From NCBI GenBank assembly GCA_963839645.1, contig CAWIVZ010000001.1:806001-870000 (forward strand): 64,000 nucleotides of DNA. The letters are read 5' to 3'. Below are positions 26,986 to 35,973 of the stretch, piece after piece. Position 1 is the first letter of the stretch. Every line of letters starts with the position of its first letter. Source of the stretch: PALSA-911 sp963839645 (GTDB taxonomy: Bacteria; Pseudomonadota; Alphaproteobacteria; Acetobacterales; Acetobacteraceae). A program made the translations under genes and the position numbers. The notes below the pieces were generated by a model. It was given only the letters and a program-made list of their open reading frames with translations, did not search any database and was not told the DNA's origin.

Positions 26986-27824
26986 CGCGATACTGGAAAT
27001 GCCGGTGTGGTCCGATCCGCGTGCATCGGCCGGAATTCCTGCAGTTCCCGCGAAATCCGCTTTGCCGCGGTCACCGCGAGATCGCCGAGGAAGGCGATTT
27101 GATCCGGCGGCGCGTTCTCCTTCGTCCGTACCAGGCACAGGCTGGCGCTGACCGCGCCCGGCGCGTGGAAGATCGGCGCGGAGATGCCGACCAGCGCCTT
27201 GTCGATATCGCTCGCTGCAAGATAGCCGGTGCGCCGGATCGCGCGCATGTTGTCGCGAAATTCCAGCCAGTTCTCGCCAAGGCCCGCCTGGGCGATCTCC
27301 TTGCCATGGTTCAGCGCCAGATTTCGCAGCTGATAGGTCGGCAGGTTCGCCAGAATAACCCGTGACGGAGACCCCCTGAACAGCGAAAACGGCCGCCCGC
27401 GCTCCATGCTCATGGTGATGTTGGGGTCGGTCTTGTCCTCCAGCACGCTCAGCACCCGCAGCCCGTAGAAGGCGCACAGCAGCTGGCCGCCGTTCACGAT
27501 GTCACGTAGCTCGGCCATCACCGGCGGCGCGATCTGCAGCAGCGGATCGGCAAGCCGGATGTTGCGGTCGAACTCGATGAAGCGCGGTCCCAGCACGTAG
27601 CCGGCGCCGGAAACCGCCACCAGGAAGCCGGCGTCGCACAGGGCGCGGACATAGCGGTAGACCGTGGCGCGCGCGAGCTGGAGCTGTTCCACCAGCATGT
27701 CCACGGTCCAGACCGCGGCCTCTGGCGTGAACAGGTCGAGAATGCCGAGCACCCGGGCGATACTGGAATCCGCGCGCGGTGCGGGGCTGGGTGAGGCATC
27801 CACGGAAAAGCTGATGTCGTCCAT
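26976..27824 (-). CDS. IclR family transcriptional regulator
   Basis: The 282-residue protein has an N-terminal winged helix-turn-helix (RVLGILDLFTPEAAVWTVDM, LQLARATVYRYVRALCDAGF) and a C-terminal IclR effector domain (FSLFRGSPSRVILANLP, RTGYLAASDIDKALVGISAPIF). Members sense small organic acids and control catabolic operons. The ATG at 27824 has AAGG nine bases upstream. It is divergent from the Baeyer-Villiger monooxygenase gene with 256 bases between, so it is the likely regulator of that gene. The C-terminal tail is a little longer than usual. Confidence 0.9.
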   Translation of the reverse strand: MDDISFSVDASPSPAPRADSSIARVLGILDLFTPEAAVWTVDMLVEQLQLARATVYRYVRALCDAGFLVAVSGAGYVLGPRFIEFDRNIRLADPLLQIAPPVMAELRDIVNGGQLLCAFYGLRVLSVLEDKTDPNITMSMERGRPFSLFRGSPSRVILANLPTYQLRNLALNHGKEIAQAGLGENWLEFRDNMRAIRRTGYLAASDIDKALVGISAPIFHAPGAVSASLCLVRTKENAPPDQIAFLGDLAVTAAKRISRELQEFRPMHADRTTPAFPVSRVR

Positions 27825-27977
27825 TGCGTTGACCTTGCCGGAACGGACCCGGGTTTTCGGCGCGAACCCCCCATGGGGCGCCTCCAGAACCGCTGGCCGT
27901 ACTATGATGCTACACAAATTCTCTTGATTTGAGAAATACGAAAATTATGTCGGAATGGGATTTGCGGCCTATTTTGC

Positions 27978-28006
27978 TTGACAGCGGAAAATTCTCATAA
28001 TATGAG
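27978..28006 (+). promoter_or_regulatory. promoter and dyad operator before the monooxygenase gene
   Basis: TTGACA at 27978-27983 is followed after 17 bases by TATGAG (28001-28006). The second hexamer is part of a perfect dyad, CTCAT-AAT-ATGAG (27994-28006), so a protein bound there would block RNA polymerase. A second dyad, TTCTC-N7-GAGAA, lies at 27919-27935 nearer the regulator gene. The region is much more AT-rich than its surroundings. The neighbouring IclR-type regulator is the obvious candidate to bind these sites. Confidence 0.5.
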
Positions 28007-28080
28007 GAATTTCACTATTCCACGCATTCAGCGGATAGCCTCGGCCCTGACCGCGCGTCCGAAATGGGAGAGAAAAAGCA

Positions 28081-29725
28081 ATGTCGTCCTCGCAAGAAGT
28101 CATGGACCGGCCCAATGAAGCGGGCGCGAAGCAATACGACGCGATCATCATCGGCGCCGGCATGTCGGGCATGTATCAGCTCTACCGCCTGCGCGAGCTC
28201 GGGATGACCGTGCGGGTGCTGGAAGCCGGCACCGGCGTCGGCGGCACCTGGTACCTGGAACCGCTATCCGGGCGCCCGGTTCGATTCGGAAAGCTACTCC
28301 TACCAGTTCTCCTTCTCGAAGGACCTGCTGGAGGAATGGGACTGGAAGGAGCATTTCGCCCCCCAGCCGGAGACGCTGCACTACCTGAACCACGTCGCCG
28401 ACAAGTTCGATCTGCGCAAGGACATCCAGTTCCGCAGCCGGGTGAAGTCGGCCCATTACCAGGAAGCGACACGCACCTGGGACGTGACGCTGGAGGACGG
28501 CAGCCGCTTCACCTCGCGCTTCCTGATCACCGCCATCGGCCCGCTCTCGGCGCCGACGATGCCGAATATCCCGGGCGTGGAAACATTCAAGGGCCAGTCC
28601 TGCCACACCGCCAACTGGCCGCATGAGCCGGTGAGCTTCGAGGGCAAGCGGGTCGCGGTGATCGGCACCGGCGCCACCGGCGTGCAGACGATCCAGGAAG
28701 TGGCCAAGACCGCCAAGCAGCTGACCGTGTTCCAGCGCACGCCGAACTGGTGCGCGCCGCTGCTGAACGCCAAGATCAGCCAGGAGGAGATGGCGAAGAT
28801 CCGGGCCGGCTACCAGGAGCTGTTCCAGCGCTGCCTGGAGACCTTCGGCTGCTTCATCCATACCGCCGACCCGCGCGGCACGTTCGAGGTATCGCCCGAG
28901 GAGCGCCAGGCATTCTGGGAGAAGCTGTACGCCGAACCCGGCTTCGGCATCTGGATCGGCAACTTCAAGGACATCCTGACCGACCGCCGCGCGAACGCCG
29001 AGATCAGCGCGTTCGTGGCGAACAAGATCCGCCAGCGGGTGAAGGACCAGAAGGTGGCGGAGAAGCTCATTCCGAAGAACCACGGCTTCGGCACGCGACG
29101 CGTGCCGATGGAGACGAAGTATTACGAGGTCTACAACCAGGACAACGTCGAACTGGTGGACATCACCGAAACGCCGATCCAGCGGATCACCGAGACGGGC
29201 ATCCAGACCAGCGATGCCGAACTACGAATTCGACATGATCATCTACGCCACCGGCTTCGATGCCATCACCGGAAGTTTCGATCGCATCGACATCCGCGGC
29301 GTGAACGGCGAACGGCTGAAGGACCGCTGGAAGCACGGGCCGGAAACCTATCCTCGGCGTCATGGTCGATGGCTTCCCCAACATGATGATGATCATCGGG
29401 CCGCACATGGCGCTGGGCAATATCCCCCGCAGCATCGAACACAACGTGGAGTGGGTGACAAACCTGCTGCGCCACGTGCAGGACAAGAAGATCACGCGCG
29501 TGGAACCGACGGCCGGCGGAAGTGAAGACCTGGACCGATCACGTCAAGTCGCTGGGCGACGGGGTGCTGACCTTTGAGGTCAATTCCTGGATGACCGGCG
29601 TGAACACCAACGTGGAGGGCAAGCAGGTCCGCATCATCAACCGCTACGCCGGCAGCGCGCCGGCCTATCGCGCCCGCTGCGACGAGGTCGCGGCGAAGGG
29701 ATACGAAGGGCTGATGCTGTCCTGA
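28081..29725 (+). pseudogene. Baeyer-Villiger flavin monooxygenase, four frameshifts
   Basis: This FAD/NADPH enzyme inserts oxygen next to a carbonyl, turning ketones into esters or lactones. IIIGAGMSGMYQLYRL binds FAD, VIGTGATGVQTIQEVA binds NADPH, and FKGQSCHTANWP is the BVMO fingerprint FxGxxxHxxxW. YATGFDAITGSFDRID lies near the C-terminus. Four extra bases (about 28254, 29222, 29352 and 29515) break the frame; removing them gives about 546 residues, the size of cyclohexanone-type enzymes. The residues on both sides of each break are well conserved, so consensus error is likely. It is probably controlled by the divergent IclR-type gene. Confidence 0.87.
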
Positions 29726-29749
29726 GGCGGCGTCCGCACGAATGGAAGC

Positions 29750-29778
29750 AAGCCCAGGGGGCTCTGTCCCCTGGGCTT
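29750..29778. terminator. GC hairpin between convergent genes
   Basis: A perfect 11-bp stem (AAGCCCAGGGG at 29750-29760 with CCCCTGGGCTT at 29768-29778) and a seven-base loop lies 24 bases after the monooxygenase stop, followed by CTTT. On the other strand it lies just beyond the homospermidine synthase stop. The stem core recurs, imperfectly, at 44772-44799. Confidence 0.7.
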
Positions 29779-29798
29779 CTTTCCCTCCACCGACGCCC

Positions 29799-31206
29799 TC
29801 ACGCCACGCGCACGTTGCGGAACTGCCAGGGGCAGTGCGTGTCCAAATCTTCCTCGAACAGTTCGCCGCGGTTCTGCAGCGGCGTCCAGTCGGTATAGGC
29901 GCCGACGATCTCGCCCAGGTAGGGCCGCGCCACTTCCAGCACCCGCGCATGGTCGAGGTGATCGGCCTCGATGATGCCGGCGCGCGGGTTTTCCATCGCC
30001 CAGACCATGCCGCCGAGCACCGCGGCGGTGACCTGCAGGCTGGTCGCGTTGTTGTGCGGCGCAAGCGCGCGCGCCTGGCCGATCGACAGATGCGAGCCGT
30101 ACCAATAGGCGCCCTTCGCGTGGCCCATCAGCAGCACGCCAAGCTCGTCCACGCCGCTGACGATCTCGTCCATCATCAGCCGCTTCCGGTCCTGGATATG
30201 CCAGTTCTTGCCGGCGAATTCGTGCAGCGACAGCACCGCGTCGTCGCAGGGGTGATAGGCGTAATGCACGGTCGGGCGGTACGCCGGCACGCCGTTCTCC
30301 CGCACCGTGTAATAGTCGGCGATCGAGATCGACTTCGTTATGGGTGATCAGGAAGCCGTGGAACGGGCCTTCCTGCGGCGTCCAGGTGCGCACGCGTACG
30401 GAGGCGCCGGGGCGCAGGAGGTAGACCGCCGCGTCGCAGCCGAAATCGTGCCGGCGCGCGTCGGGCGGCAGGACCTTCTCGTGCGTTCCCCAGCCAAGCT
30501 CGGCCGGCTGACAGCCTTCGCCGACGAAGCCGTCGATCGACCAGGTGTTCACGAACTCGCCGCGGCTTTTGCAGAAGCCGGCGACCTGGGTGTCGCGTTC
30601 GGCGATGTGGATGGCTTTCACGCCCAGCGAGCGCGCCAGCGCCGCCCAGCCCTCGCGGGTTGCCGGCGTCGCCGCGGGCTTGCCGGTGTCGCGGGCGATG
30701 TTGAGCATCGCCTCCTTGACGAAATGCGAGACCAGGCCGGGATTGGCGCCATGCGTCATCACCGCGGTGGGTCCGCCGGCAACCGCCCGCCCGGCCGCGA
30801 GCGCGCTTTCGCGCAGCGCATAGTTGGAACGCTGGGATGGGGTCAGCGACGGATCGGTGTAGCCGCCGACCCAGGGCTCGACGCAGGTGTCGAGATACAG
30901 CGCGCCCCGCGCCTGGCACAGTTCGGCCAGCGCGACGGAGGAGACGTCCACCGACAGGTTCAGCAGGAAGTCGCCCGCGGCCAGCAGCGGCGCCAGTTCG
31001 GCGCGGTAGTTCTCCCGCGTCAGTGGTTGCACACGGTACGACACGCCGTATTCGGCGGCCACCGCCGCGCCACGATCATCGCCGGTGAGGATGGAGATCC
31101 GCTCCTTCGGCATGTCGATGTGCCGGAGGATCAGCGGCAGAACGCCCTGGCCGATGCTGCCGAAGCCGAGCATGAGCAGCCGGCCGGAGAACGGAACATG
31201 TTTCAT
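29799..31206 (-). pseudogene. hss: homospermidine synthase, one frameshift
   Basis: HSS makes homospermidine from two putrescines (or putrescine and spermidine) using NAD, and homospermidine is a main polyamine of many Alphaproteobacteria. The N-terminus MLGFGSIGQGVLPLILRHI is the NAD-binding fold, followed by LYLDTCVEPWVGGY, MTHGANPGLVSHFVKEA and SIDGFVGEGCQPAELGWGTH; the C-terminal part has PTVHYAYHPCDDAVLSLHEF and LMGHAKGAYWYGSHLS. One extra base near 30333 breaks the frame between LITHNE and SISIADYYTVRENG; corrected, the protein has 468 residues, the family length. It follows ornithine decarboxylase by 58 bases. Confidence 0.9.
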
Positions 31207-31264
31207 CGCTGATGGTCCTTACGCGCTGAACTGAGAGGCCGGCTGGAGAACCAGCCGATCGCTA

Positions 31265-32525
31265 TCACGCGGCCAGCGCCGTGTCTGCCGCGACAGGATG
31301 ACCGATTTGGTCCATCGGCAGCGGCGCGTCCCCGACCTCGACGACGCGCGCCTGATCGAAGCCGTTGAAACCGGTGCGCAGCGACGCGCCATAGGCGCCA
31401 AGCTGGCCGATTTCGATCCAGTCGCCCTCGGCGATGTCGGCCGGCAGGAAGAACGGCCCACGCATCGCATCGGCGGAATCGCAGGTCGGGCCGTAGAAGC
31501 TGAAGCCCTCCAGGCGCGGGTCCACGTCCGCGTCGGGACGGATCAAGCGTACCGGATAGCGAAAGCCGAGCGCGCCGGCGTCGGCCAGGCTGCCGTAGAC
31601 GCCGTCGTTCACATAGAGCGCGTCGCCGCGGCGCTGCTGCACCTGCACGACGACGGAGCCGCCCGCCGCCACCAGGGCGCGCCCGGGCTCGGCCCAGAGC
31701 TGCGCGTCGGGAAGGCCCGAGGCGCTCGAACCCTGCCTCGATCTCCGCCATGAAGGCGCCGAGGGCGGGGGTTCCGCATCCGGATAGGCGACGGGAAACC
31801 CGCCGCCGACATCGACGATGTCGATCGCCACGCCGGCGGCGCGGATCACCTCGCCGGTGATGTCCAGCGCCTGGCGCCAGGCCAGCGGGTCGAGGCATTG
31901 CGAGCCGACATGAAAGCTGACGCCCAGGCGCGCGGCGTGCGGGCGCGCGGCGCGCAGCAGCGCGACGGCATCTTCCAGGGACGGCGCCGAACTTGCCGGA
32001 CAGGTCGATCACCGCGCCGGTTTTCGGCAACGCGAGGCGCACGATCAGGCCGAGCGCGCCCGGCACGCCGGTGGCGGCGGTTTCGGTCAGCAGCTTGGCG
32101 AGTTCGTCGGCGCTGTCGAGCACGAAGTCGCGCACGCCATGCCGCGCCCAGGCCTCGCGGATCGCGCCGCGCGCCTTGACCGGGTGCATGAAATGGATGT
32201 CCGCGTCCGGGAACATCTGAGCGCACCAGCGCCACTTCCTTCGGCGAGGCGCAGTCGAAATGCCGCACGCCGCCGGCCCACAGGGCGCGCAGCACCGCCG
32301 GGTCGGCATTGCACTTCACGGCGTACAGCACCTCGCCGGGGAAGGCGGCGCGGAACTCGCGCGCGGTCTCCGCCAGCACCGCGGGGCGCAGACAATGCAC
32401 CGGGTCTTCCGGGCGCAGGGTCGCGACCAGATCGTCGACGCGCGGCAGCGGGCCACGGGGGTCGCGCGAATATCGGCGGGACGGCGGAGCGGAGAAACGG
32501 CGGAACGAACGCGCAGCATTTCCAT
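31265..32525 (-). pseudogene. ornithine/lysine-type PLP decarboxylase (fold III), several frameshifts
   Basis: This alanine-racemase-fold enzyme decarboxylates ornithine to putrescine. VLYAVKCNADP carries the PLP lysine, DIVDVGGGFPVAYPD is the glycine-rich phosphate loop, WAEPGRALVA and FYGPTCDSADAMRGPF (catalytic Cys) follow. Extra bases near 32220, 31982 and 31714 and further shifts near 31770 and 32450 break the frame, leaving four overlapping pieces. The start is uncertain: ATG 32525 gives MEMLRV, but this is not in frame with RVDDLVATLRPEDPVH. The family also includes lysine-specific members; the neighbouring agmatinase and homospermidine synthase favour ornithine. Confidence 0.85.
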
Positions 32526-32637
32526 GGGAAATATCCTCGCAACAGCAGGCGGACGCGACTGCGCCCGGCGAACCACGGGGGGAACCACGGGGGAAAAGCG
32601 AGTTCCGGCGCCGGGCGCTTACACGCCGGCGGCGAAC

Positions 32638-32715
32638 TCAGTCGTGGCTGCGAGGACTTCGGCCGGCCAGATTGCGGCGGGCAGGACGCAGCGCGGTGGT
32701 GCGATCAGCCAACAT
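32638..32715 (-). CDS. possible 25-codon leader peptide before the decarboxylase gene
   Basis: Within the long untranslated stretch upstream of the decarboxylase is a short frame, MLADRTTALRPARRNLAGRS plus five residues, with AGGGAA nine bases before its ATG. Its stop is directly followed by a GC-rich hairpin (about 32600-32640, outer pairs GAGTTC and GAACTC). Leader peptides and hairpins of this kind control ornithine decarboxylase genes in other bacteria, but the sequence is not recognisably related to those and the call is tentative. The rest of the stretch 32526-32921 holds no gene I can support. Confidence 0.3.
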   Translation of the reverse strand: MLADRTTALRPARRNLAGRSPRSHD

Positions 32716-32872
32716 AGGCGTGTTCCCTAACGACCCCGGCCCACGAATGGCCGGACCGGACGAAAAGAACGCGTTCCGTCGTTGCTGTGCCCCCAGGGAG
32801 TTTCGGTGGAGGCTCGCGGCACGTGCGATTGCGTCAAGAACCGCCAGACCTTCCGGGCCAGGCGGGAGGCGG

Positions 32873-32902
32873 CTTATAGGGGAAATGCCCTGGCCGGTGC
32901 AA
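32873..32902 (-). promoter_or_regulatory. possible promoter for the ornithine decarboxylase transcript
   Basis: On the minus strand, TTGCAC (complement of 32897-32902) is followed after 18 bases by TATAAG (complement of 32873-32878). If used, the transcript would start near 32865 and have a leader of about 340 bases before the decarboxylase gene. It lies 19 bases beyond the agmatinase stop, so the two genes may have separate transcripts. Confidence 0.45.
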
Positions 32903-32921
32903 TGCATTTTCCGGGGCCGTG

Positions 32922-33840
32922 TCAGACCCCTATCGCATGGGCCTTTCCGCCCGAACCCAGCAGGGCAAGGTCCTCCCAGACCACCGTCGCCGCCGCCAGC
33001 GCGGTGATCTCGGCGGTGTCGTAGGCGGGCGCGACCTCGACGACGTCCATGCCCACGAAACGCACGCCGCCCAGCCCGCGCAGGATCGCCTGCGCCTGCC
33101 AACTCGCCAGTCCGCCGATCTCCGGCGTGCCGGTGCCGGGGGCAAAGGCGGGGTCCAGCGCATCGATGTCGAAGCTGAGATAGGCCGGATGGCTGCCCAC
33201 GGTATCGCGGATCAATGCCGCCACAGCGGCCGGGGAGGCGGCGTGCACGTCCTGCGCGGTCAGCACCCGCACGCCCTGCGCCAGCGTCCAGTCCCATACT
33301 TCCCGCTGCACCGGGGAGCGGATGCCGATCTGGATCATCCGGCGCGGATCGACCAGCCCTTCGAGGATGGCGTGGTAAAAGACCGAGCCGTGGCCGTAGA
33401 CCTGGCCGAAATTATCGGCCCAGGTATCCACATGGGCATCGAAATGCACCAGCGCGAGCGGCCCGCCCAGGCGCTTCGCCAGGGCGCGCAGCAGCGGCAG
33501 GGTGATGCCGTGCTCGCCGCCCAGCGCCAGCAGGTGGCGCGATCGGCGCGGCCTGTTGCTCGATCAGCGCCAGGCTGGCCGGAATGTCGCCCAGCGCGAT
33601 CTCGAAATCGCCGATATCGGACAATTCCATGGCCGCCGGCTCCACCCAGAAGGTGGGATGGTCGCCGTCGGTCAGCATGCGGCTGGCGGCGCGGATGGCG
33701 CGCGGGCCGTCGCGGGTGCCGGCGCGGTTGGTGGTGCCAATGTCGAGCGGAATGCCGGCAACCACGAAGCGCGCTGCGTCGTCATGCCGGGTGACACCCA
33801 GAAAGCCGGGCGGAATGGCGAAGGTGGGGGTGCCGGTCAT
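32922..33840 (-). pseudogene. speB: agmatinase-type ureohydrolase, one frameshift
   Basis: This arginase-fold enzyme probably hydrolyses agmatine to putrescine and urea with two Mn ions. The metal ligands are visible in GGEHGIT, VHFDAHVDTW and SFDIDALDPAFAPGTGTPE. The N-terminal part (IPPGFLGVTRHDDAARFVVA) and the rest are in different frames; one extra base near 33536 explains this and restores about 305 residues, typical of the family. ATG 33840 has GGAG about eight bases before it. Guanidinobutyrase or another ureohydrolase specificity cannot be excluded, but the polyamine genes next door support agmatinase. Confidence 0.82.
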
Positions 33841-34013
33841 GCTGCGGTCTCCAAGGGTCGGAGCCTGACCGTACGACCGATCCATGGTTTTGTCTGCCGC
33901 GCCTCGGCCCGTTCCCTGGCGGCGCACTTGCGCATTGCGCCGGTTCTGCTCTGATCCGCCCCTGCAAACCGACCCTGCAAACCGTCTGGGCCGGCTCAAG
34001 AAAGGACAGAACC

Positions 34014-34961
34014 ATGGAAATGCGCAATCTCGGCAACGCGCCGTTCAAGGTCTCGCCGCTGACCTTCGGCGGCAACGTGTTCGGCTGGACCGCCGACGAG
34101 GCGATGTCGTTCCGGCTGCTCGACGGCTTCGTCGCCGCCGGCTTCAACTTCATCGACAGCGCCGACGTCTATTCCCGCTGGCATCCAGGCAACCAGGGCG
34201 GCGAGTCCGAGACCATCATCGGCAAATGGCTGAAGGCGCGCGGCAACCGCGACAAGGTGATCATCGCCACCAAGCTCGGCATCGAGATGGGACCGGGCAA
34301 GAAGGGCCTGTCGCGCGCCTATATGTTCCAGGCGGTGGAAGACAGCCTGCGCCGGCTGCAGACCGACTATATCGACCTGTACCAGTCGCATCGCGACGAC
34401 CCGGAAACCCCGATCGCGGAAACCCTCGGCGCCTATCAGGACCTGATCAAGCAGGGCAAGGTGCGCGCCATCGGCGCCTCCAACTTCACCGCCGAGCGGC
34501 TGGCGGAGTCGCTGGAGACCAGCAAGCGCCTCGGCCTGCCGCGCTATGACAGCCTGCAGCCGCAATACAGCCTGATGGAACGCACCGAGTTCGAAGGGCC
34601 GCTGGAGCAGCTGTGCCTGAAGGAGAAGATCGGCGTCATCGGCTACTACTCGCTGGCCAGCGGCTTCCTGACCGGCAAGTACCGCTCGCCGGCCGATGCC
34701 GGCAATCAGGCGCGGGCGCCGCGGGTGGCGAAATATCTGAACGAGGCCGGCTTCAAGGTGCTGGCGGCGCTAGACGCGGTGGCGGCGCGCCACAACGCCA
34801 AGCCCGGCCAGATCGCGCTGGCCTGGCTGATCGCGCGGCCGAGCGTGACCGCGCCGATCGTCAGCGCCACCAACCTCGACCAGCTTGCGGAACTGGTCGC
34901 CGTTCCGGGCATCAAGCTGGACGCGGCTTCCATCGCCGAAATCGACGCCGCCAGCCGGTAG
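34014..34961 (+). CDS. aldo/keto reductase
   Basis: This 315-residue NADPH-dependent (beta/alpha)8-barrel enzyme has the catalytic tetrad of the family: Asp and Tyr in FIDSADVYSRWHPG, Lys in IIATKLGIEMG and His in DLYQSHRDDPETP. It also has the block GKVRAIGASNFTAERLAE and a cofactor-binding C-terminus (PIVSATNLDQLAELV). It resembles the YajO/AKR11-12 type of general oxidoreductases. The substrate cannot be inferred. It is divergent from the agmatinase gene. Confidence 0.9.
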   Translation: MEMRNLGNAPFKVSPLTFGGNVFGWTADEAMSFRLLDGFVAAGFNFIDSADVYSRWHPGNQGGESETIIGKWLKARGNRDKVIIATKLGIEMGPGKKGLSRAYMFQAVEDSLRRLQTDYIDLYQSHRDDPETPIAETLGAYQDLIKQGKVRAIGASNFTAERLAESLETSKRLGLPRYDSLQPQYSLMERTEFEGPLEQLCLKEKIGVIGYYSLASGFLTGKYRSPADAGNQARAPRVAKYLNEAGFKVLAALDAVAARHNAKPGQIALAWLIARPSVTAPIVSATNLDQLAELVAVPGIKLDAASIAEIDAASR

Positions 34962-35023
34962 CGGAACATGGCGGCCTGGCCCGATCGGGCCGGGCCGTCC
35001 CGGCGGATGGGCCGAGGGGATCT

Positions 35024-35911
35024 TCATGCCCGCCAGGCGGCATCCGGCAGCCTGGCGAAGAAGCCGGCGATTTCCGCGCTGGCCAGATCGGGGTCTTCCC
35101 AATGCGGGAAATGGCCGACGCCGGACAGCGGGCGGTAATCGAGATCGGTGAAGAACTCGCCCATCCGGTCGCCCCACCAGGCCGGCAGCACCGATCCGCC
35201 CTCGCCCCAGCGGCAGCAGGTCGGCACGGTGATCGGCGCCGGCGGCGGCGCTTCGCCGCGCAGCATGGCCAGGCGGGCCGCGTTGTTGGAAATGTACCAG
35301 TTGAAACCGCCTTGCATGTTGCCGGGCTTGAGGAAGTTGTCCACCCAGGCCTCGATGTCGTTGTCGAAGGCGTCCTTGCGCATCGACCAGTGGCGCAGGA
35401 AATGGCTGAAATACAGCCGACACGCCTCGCGTGAGCTGGAAACCATTTCGGCCGCCCAGGGCAGCTGGTGGAAGAACTGGTACCAGATTTCCTTCAGATG
35501 GTCGGGTGCCGCGCCGCGCGCGCCGATGCCGGGATAGGGGCAGTCAAAGAAGAACAGCCCGGATACGCGCCCGGGGTGGGAGCGGCCGATGGACTGGGCG
35601 ACATAGGCCCCGACGTCATGCGCGACGATGCCGCATCTGCCGACACCCATCGCGTCCAGCACGGCCAGCATGTCGGCGGCATGCACGTTGGCACCCGCCT
35701 GGTCGGTGGGACCCGGATCCGGCTTGTCGCTGTCGCCGAAGCCGCGCAGATCCGGCGCGATCAATGTGTACCGGTCGTGCAGACGGTCCATAACCTTGTG
35801 CCAGACGGCGGCGAATTCCGGCCAGCCGTGCAGCAGTAGGATCGGCTTTCCGTTGCCGGCGCGCCAGACATTGAAGGTCAGTCCGTTCGCCTGGATGCGG
35901 TGCTGTTCCAT
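35024..35911 (-). CDS. alpha/beta hydrolase, epoxide hydrolase/haloalkane dehalogenase type
   Basis: The 295-residue protein has the oxyanion motif LLHGWPEFAAVWH, the strand-loop LIAPDLRGFGDSDKPD and the nucleophile elbow GIVAHDVGAYVAQSIG, where Asp replaces the usual Ser. This places it with epoxide hydrolases, haloalkane dehalogenases and haloacetate dehalogenases. The catalytic His is in SGVGHFPHWEDPDLA. The substrate is not decided by the sequence. GAGAGGAA lies just before the ATG. It is convergent with the aldo/keto reductase and follows the DinG-type helicase. Confidence 0.88.
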   Translation of the reverse strand: MEQHRIQANGLTFNVWRAGNGKPILLLHGWPEFAAVWHKVMDRLHDRYTLIAPDLRGFGDSDKPDPGPTDQAGANVHAADMLAVLDAMGVGRCGIVAHDVGAYVAQSIGRSHPGRVSGLFFFDCPYPGIGARGAAPDHLKEIWYQFFHQLPWAAEMVSSSREACRLYFSHFLRHWSMRKDAFDNDIEAWVDNFLKPGNMQGGFNWYISNNAARLAMLRGEAPPPAPITVPTCCRWGEGGSVLPAWWGDRMGEFFTDLDYRPLSGVGHFPHWEDPDLASAEIAGFFARLPDAAWRA

Positions 35912-35973
35912 GTCGTTCCTCTCAATGCCGGCCCCTGAATGCCGGCGGAGCGTGCGGGAACCCCATCCGGCGA

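Noticed and set aside
32580..32610. Tandem GAACCACGGGGG units upstream of the decarboxylase gene suggested a repeat array.
   Set aside because: There are only two units, so this is not a meaningful array.
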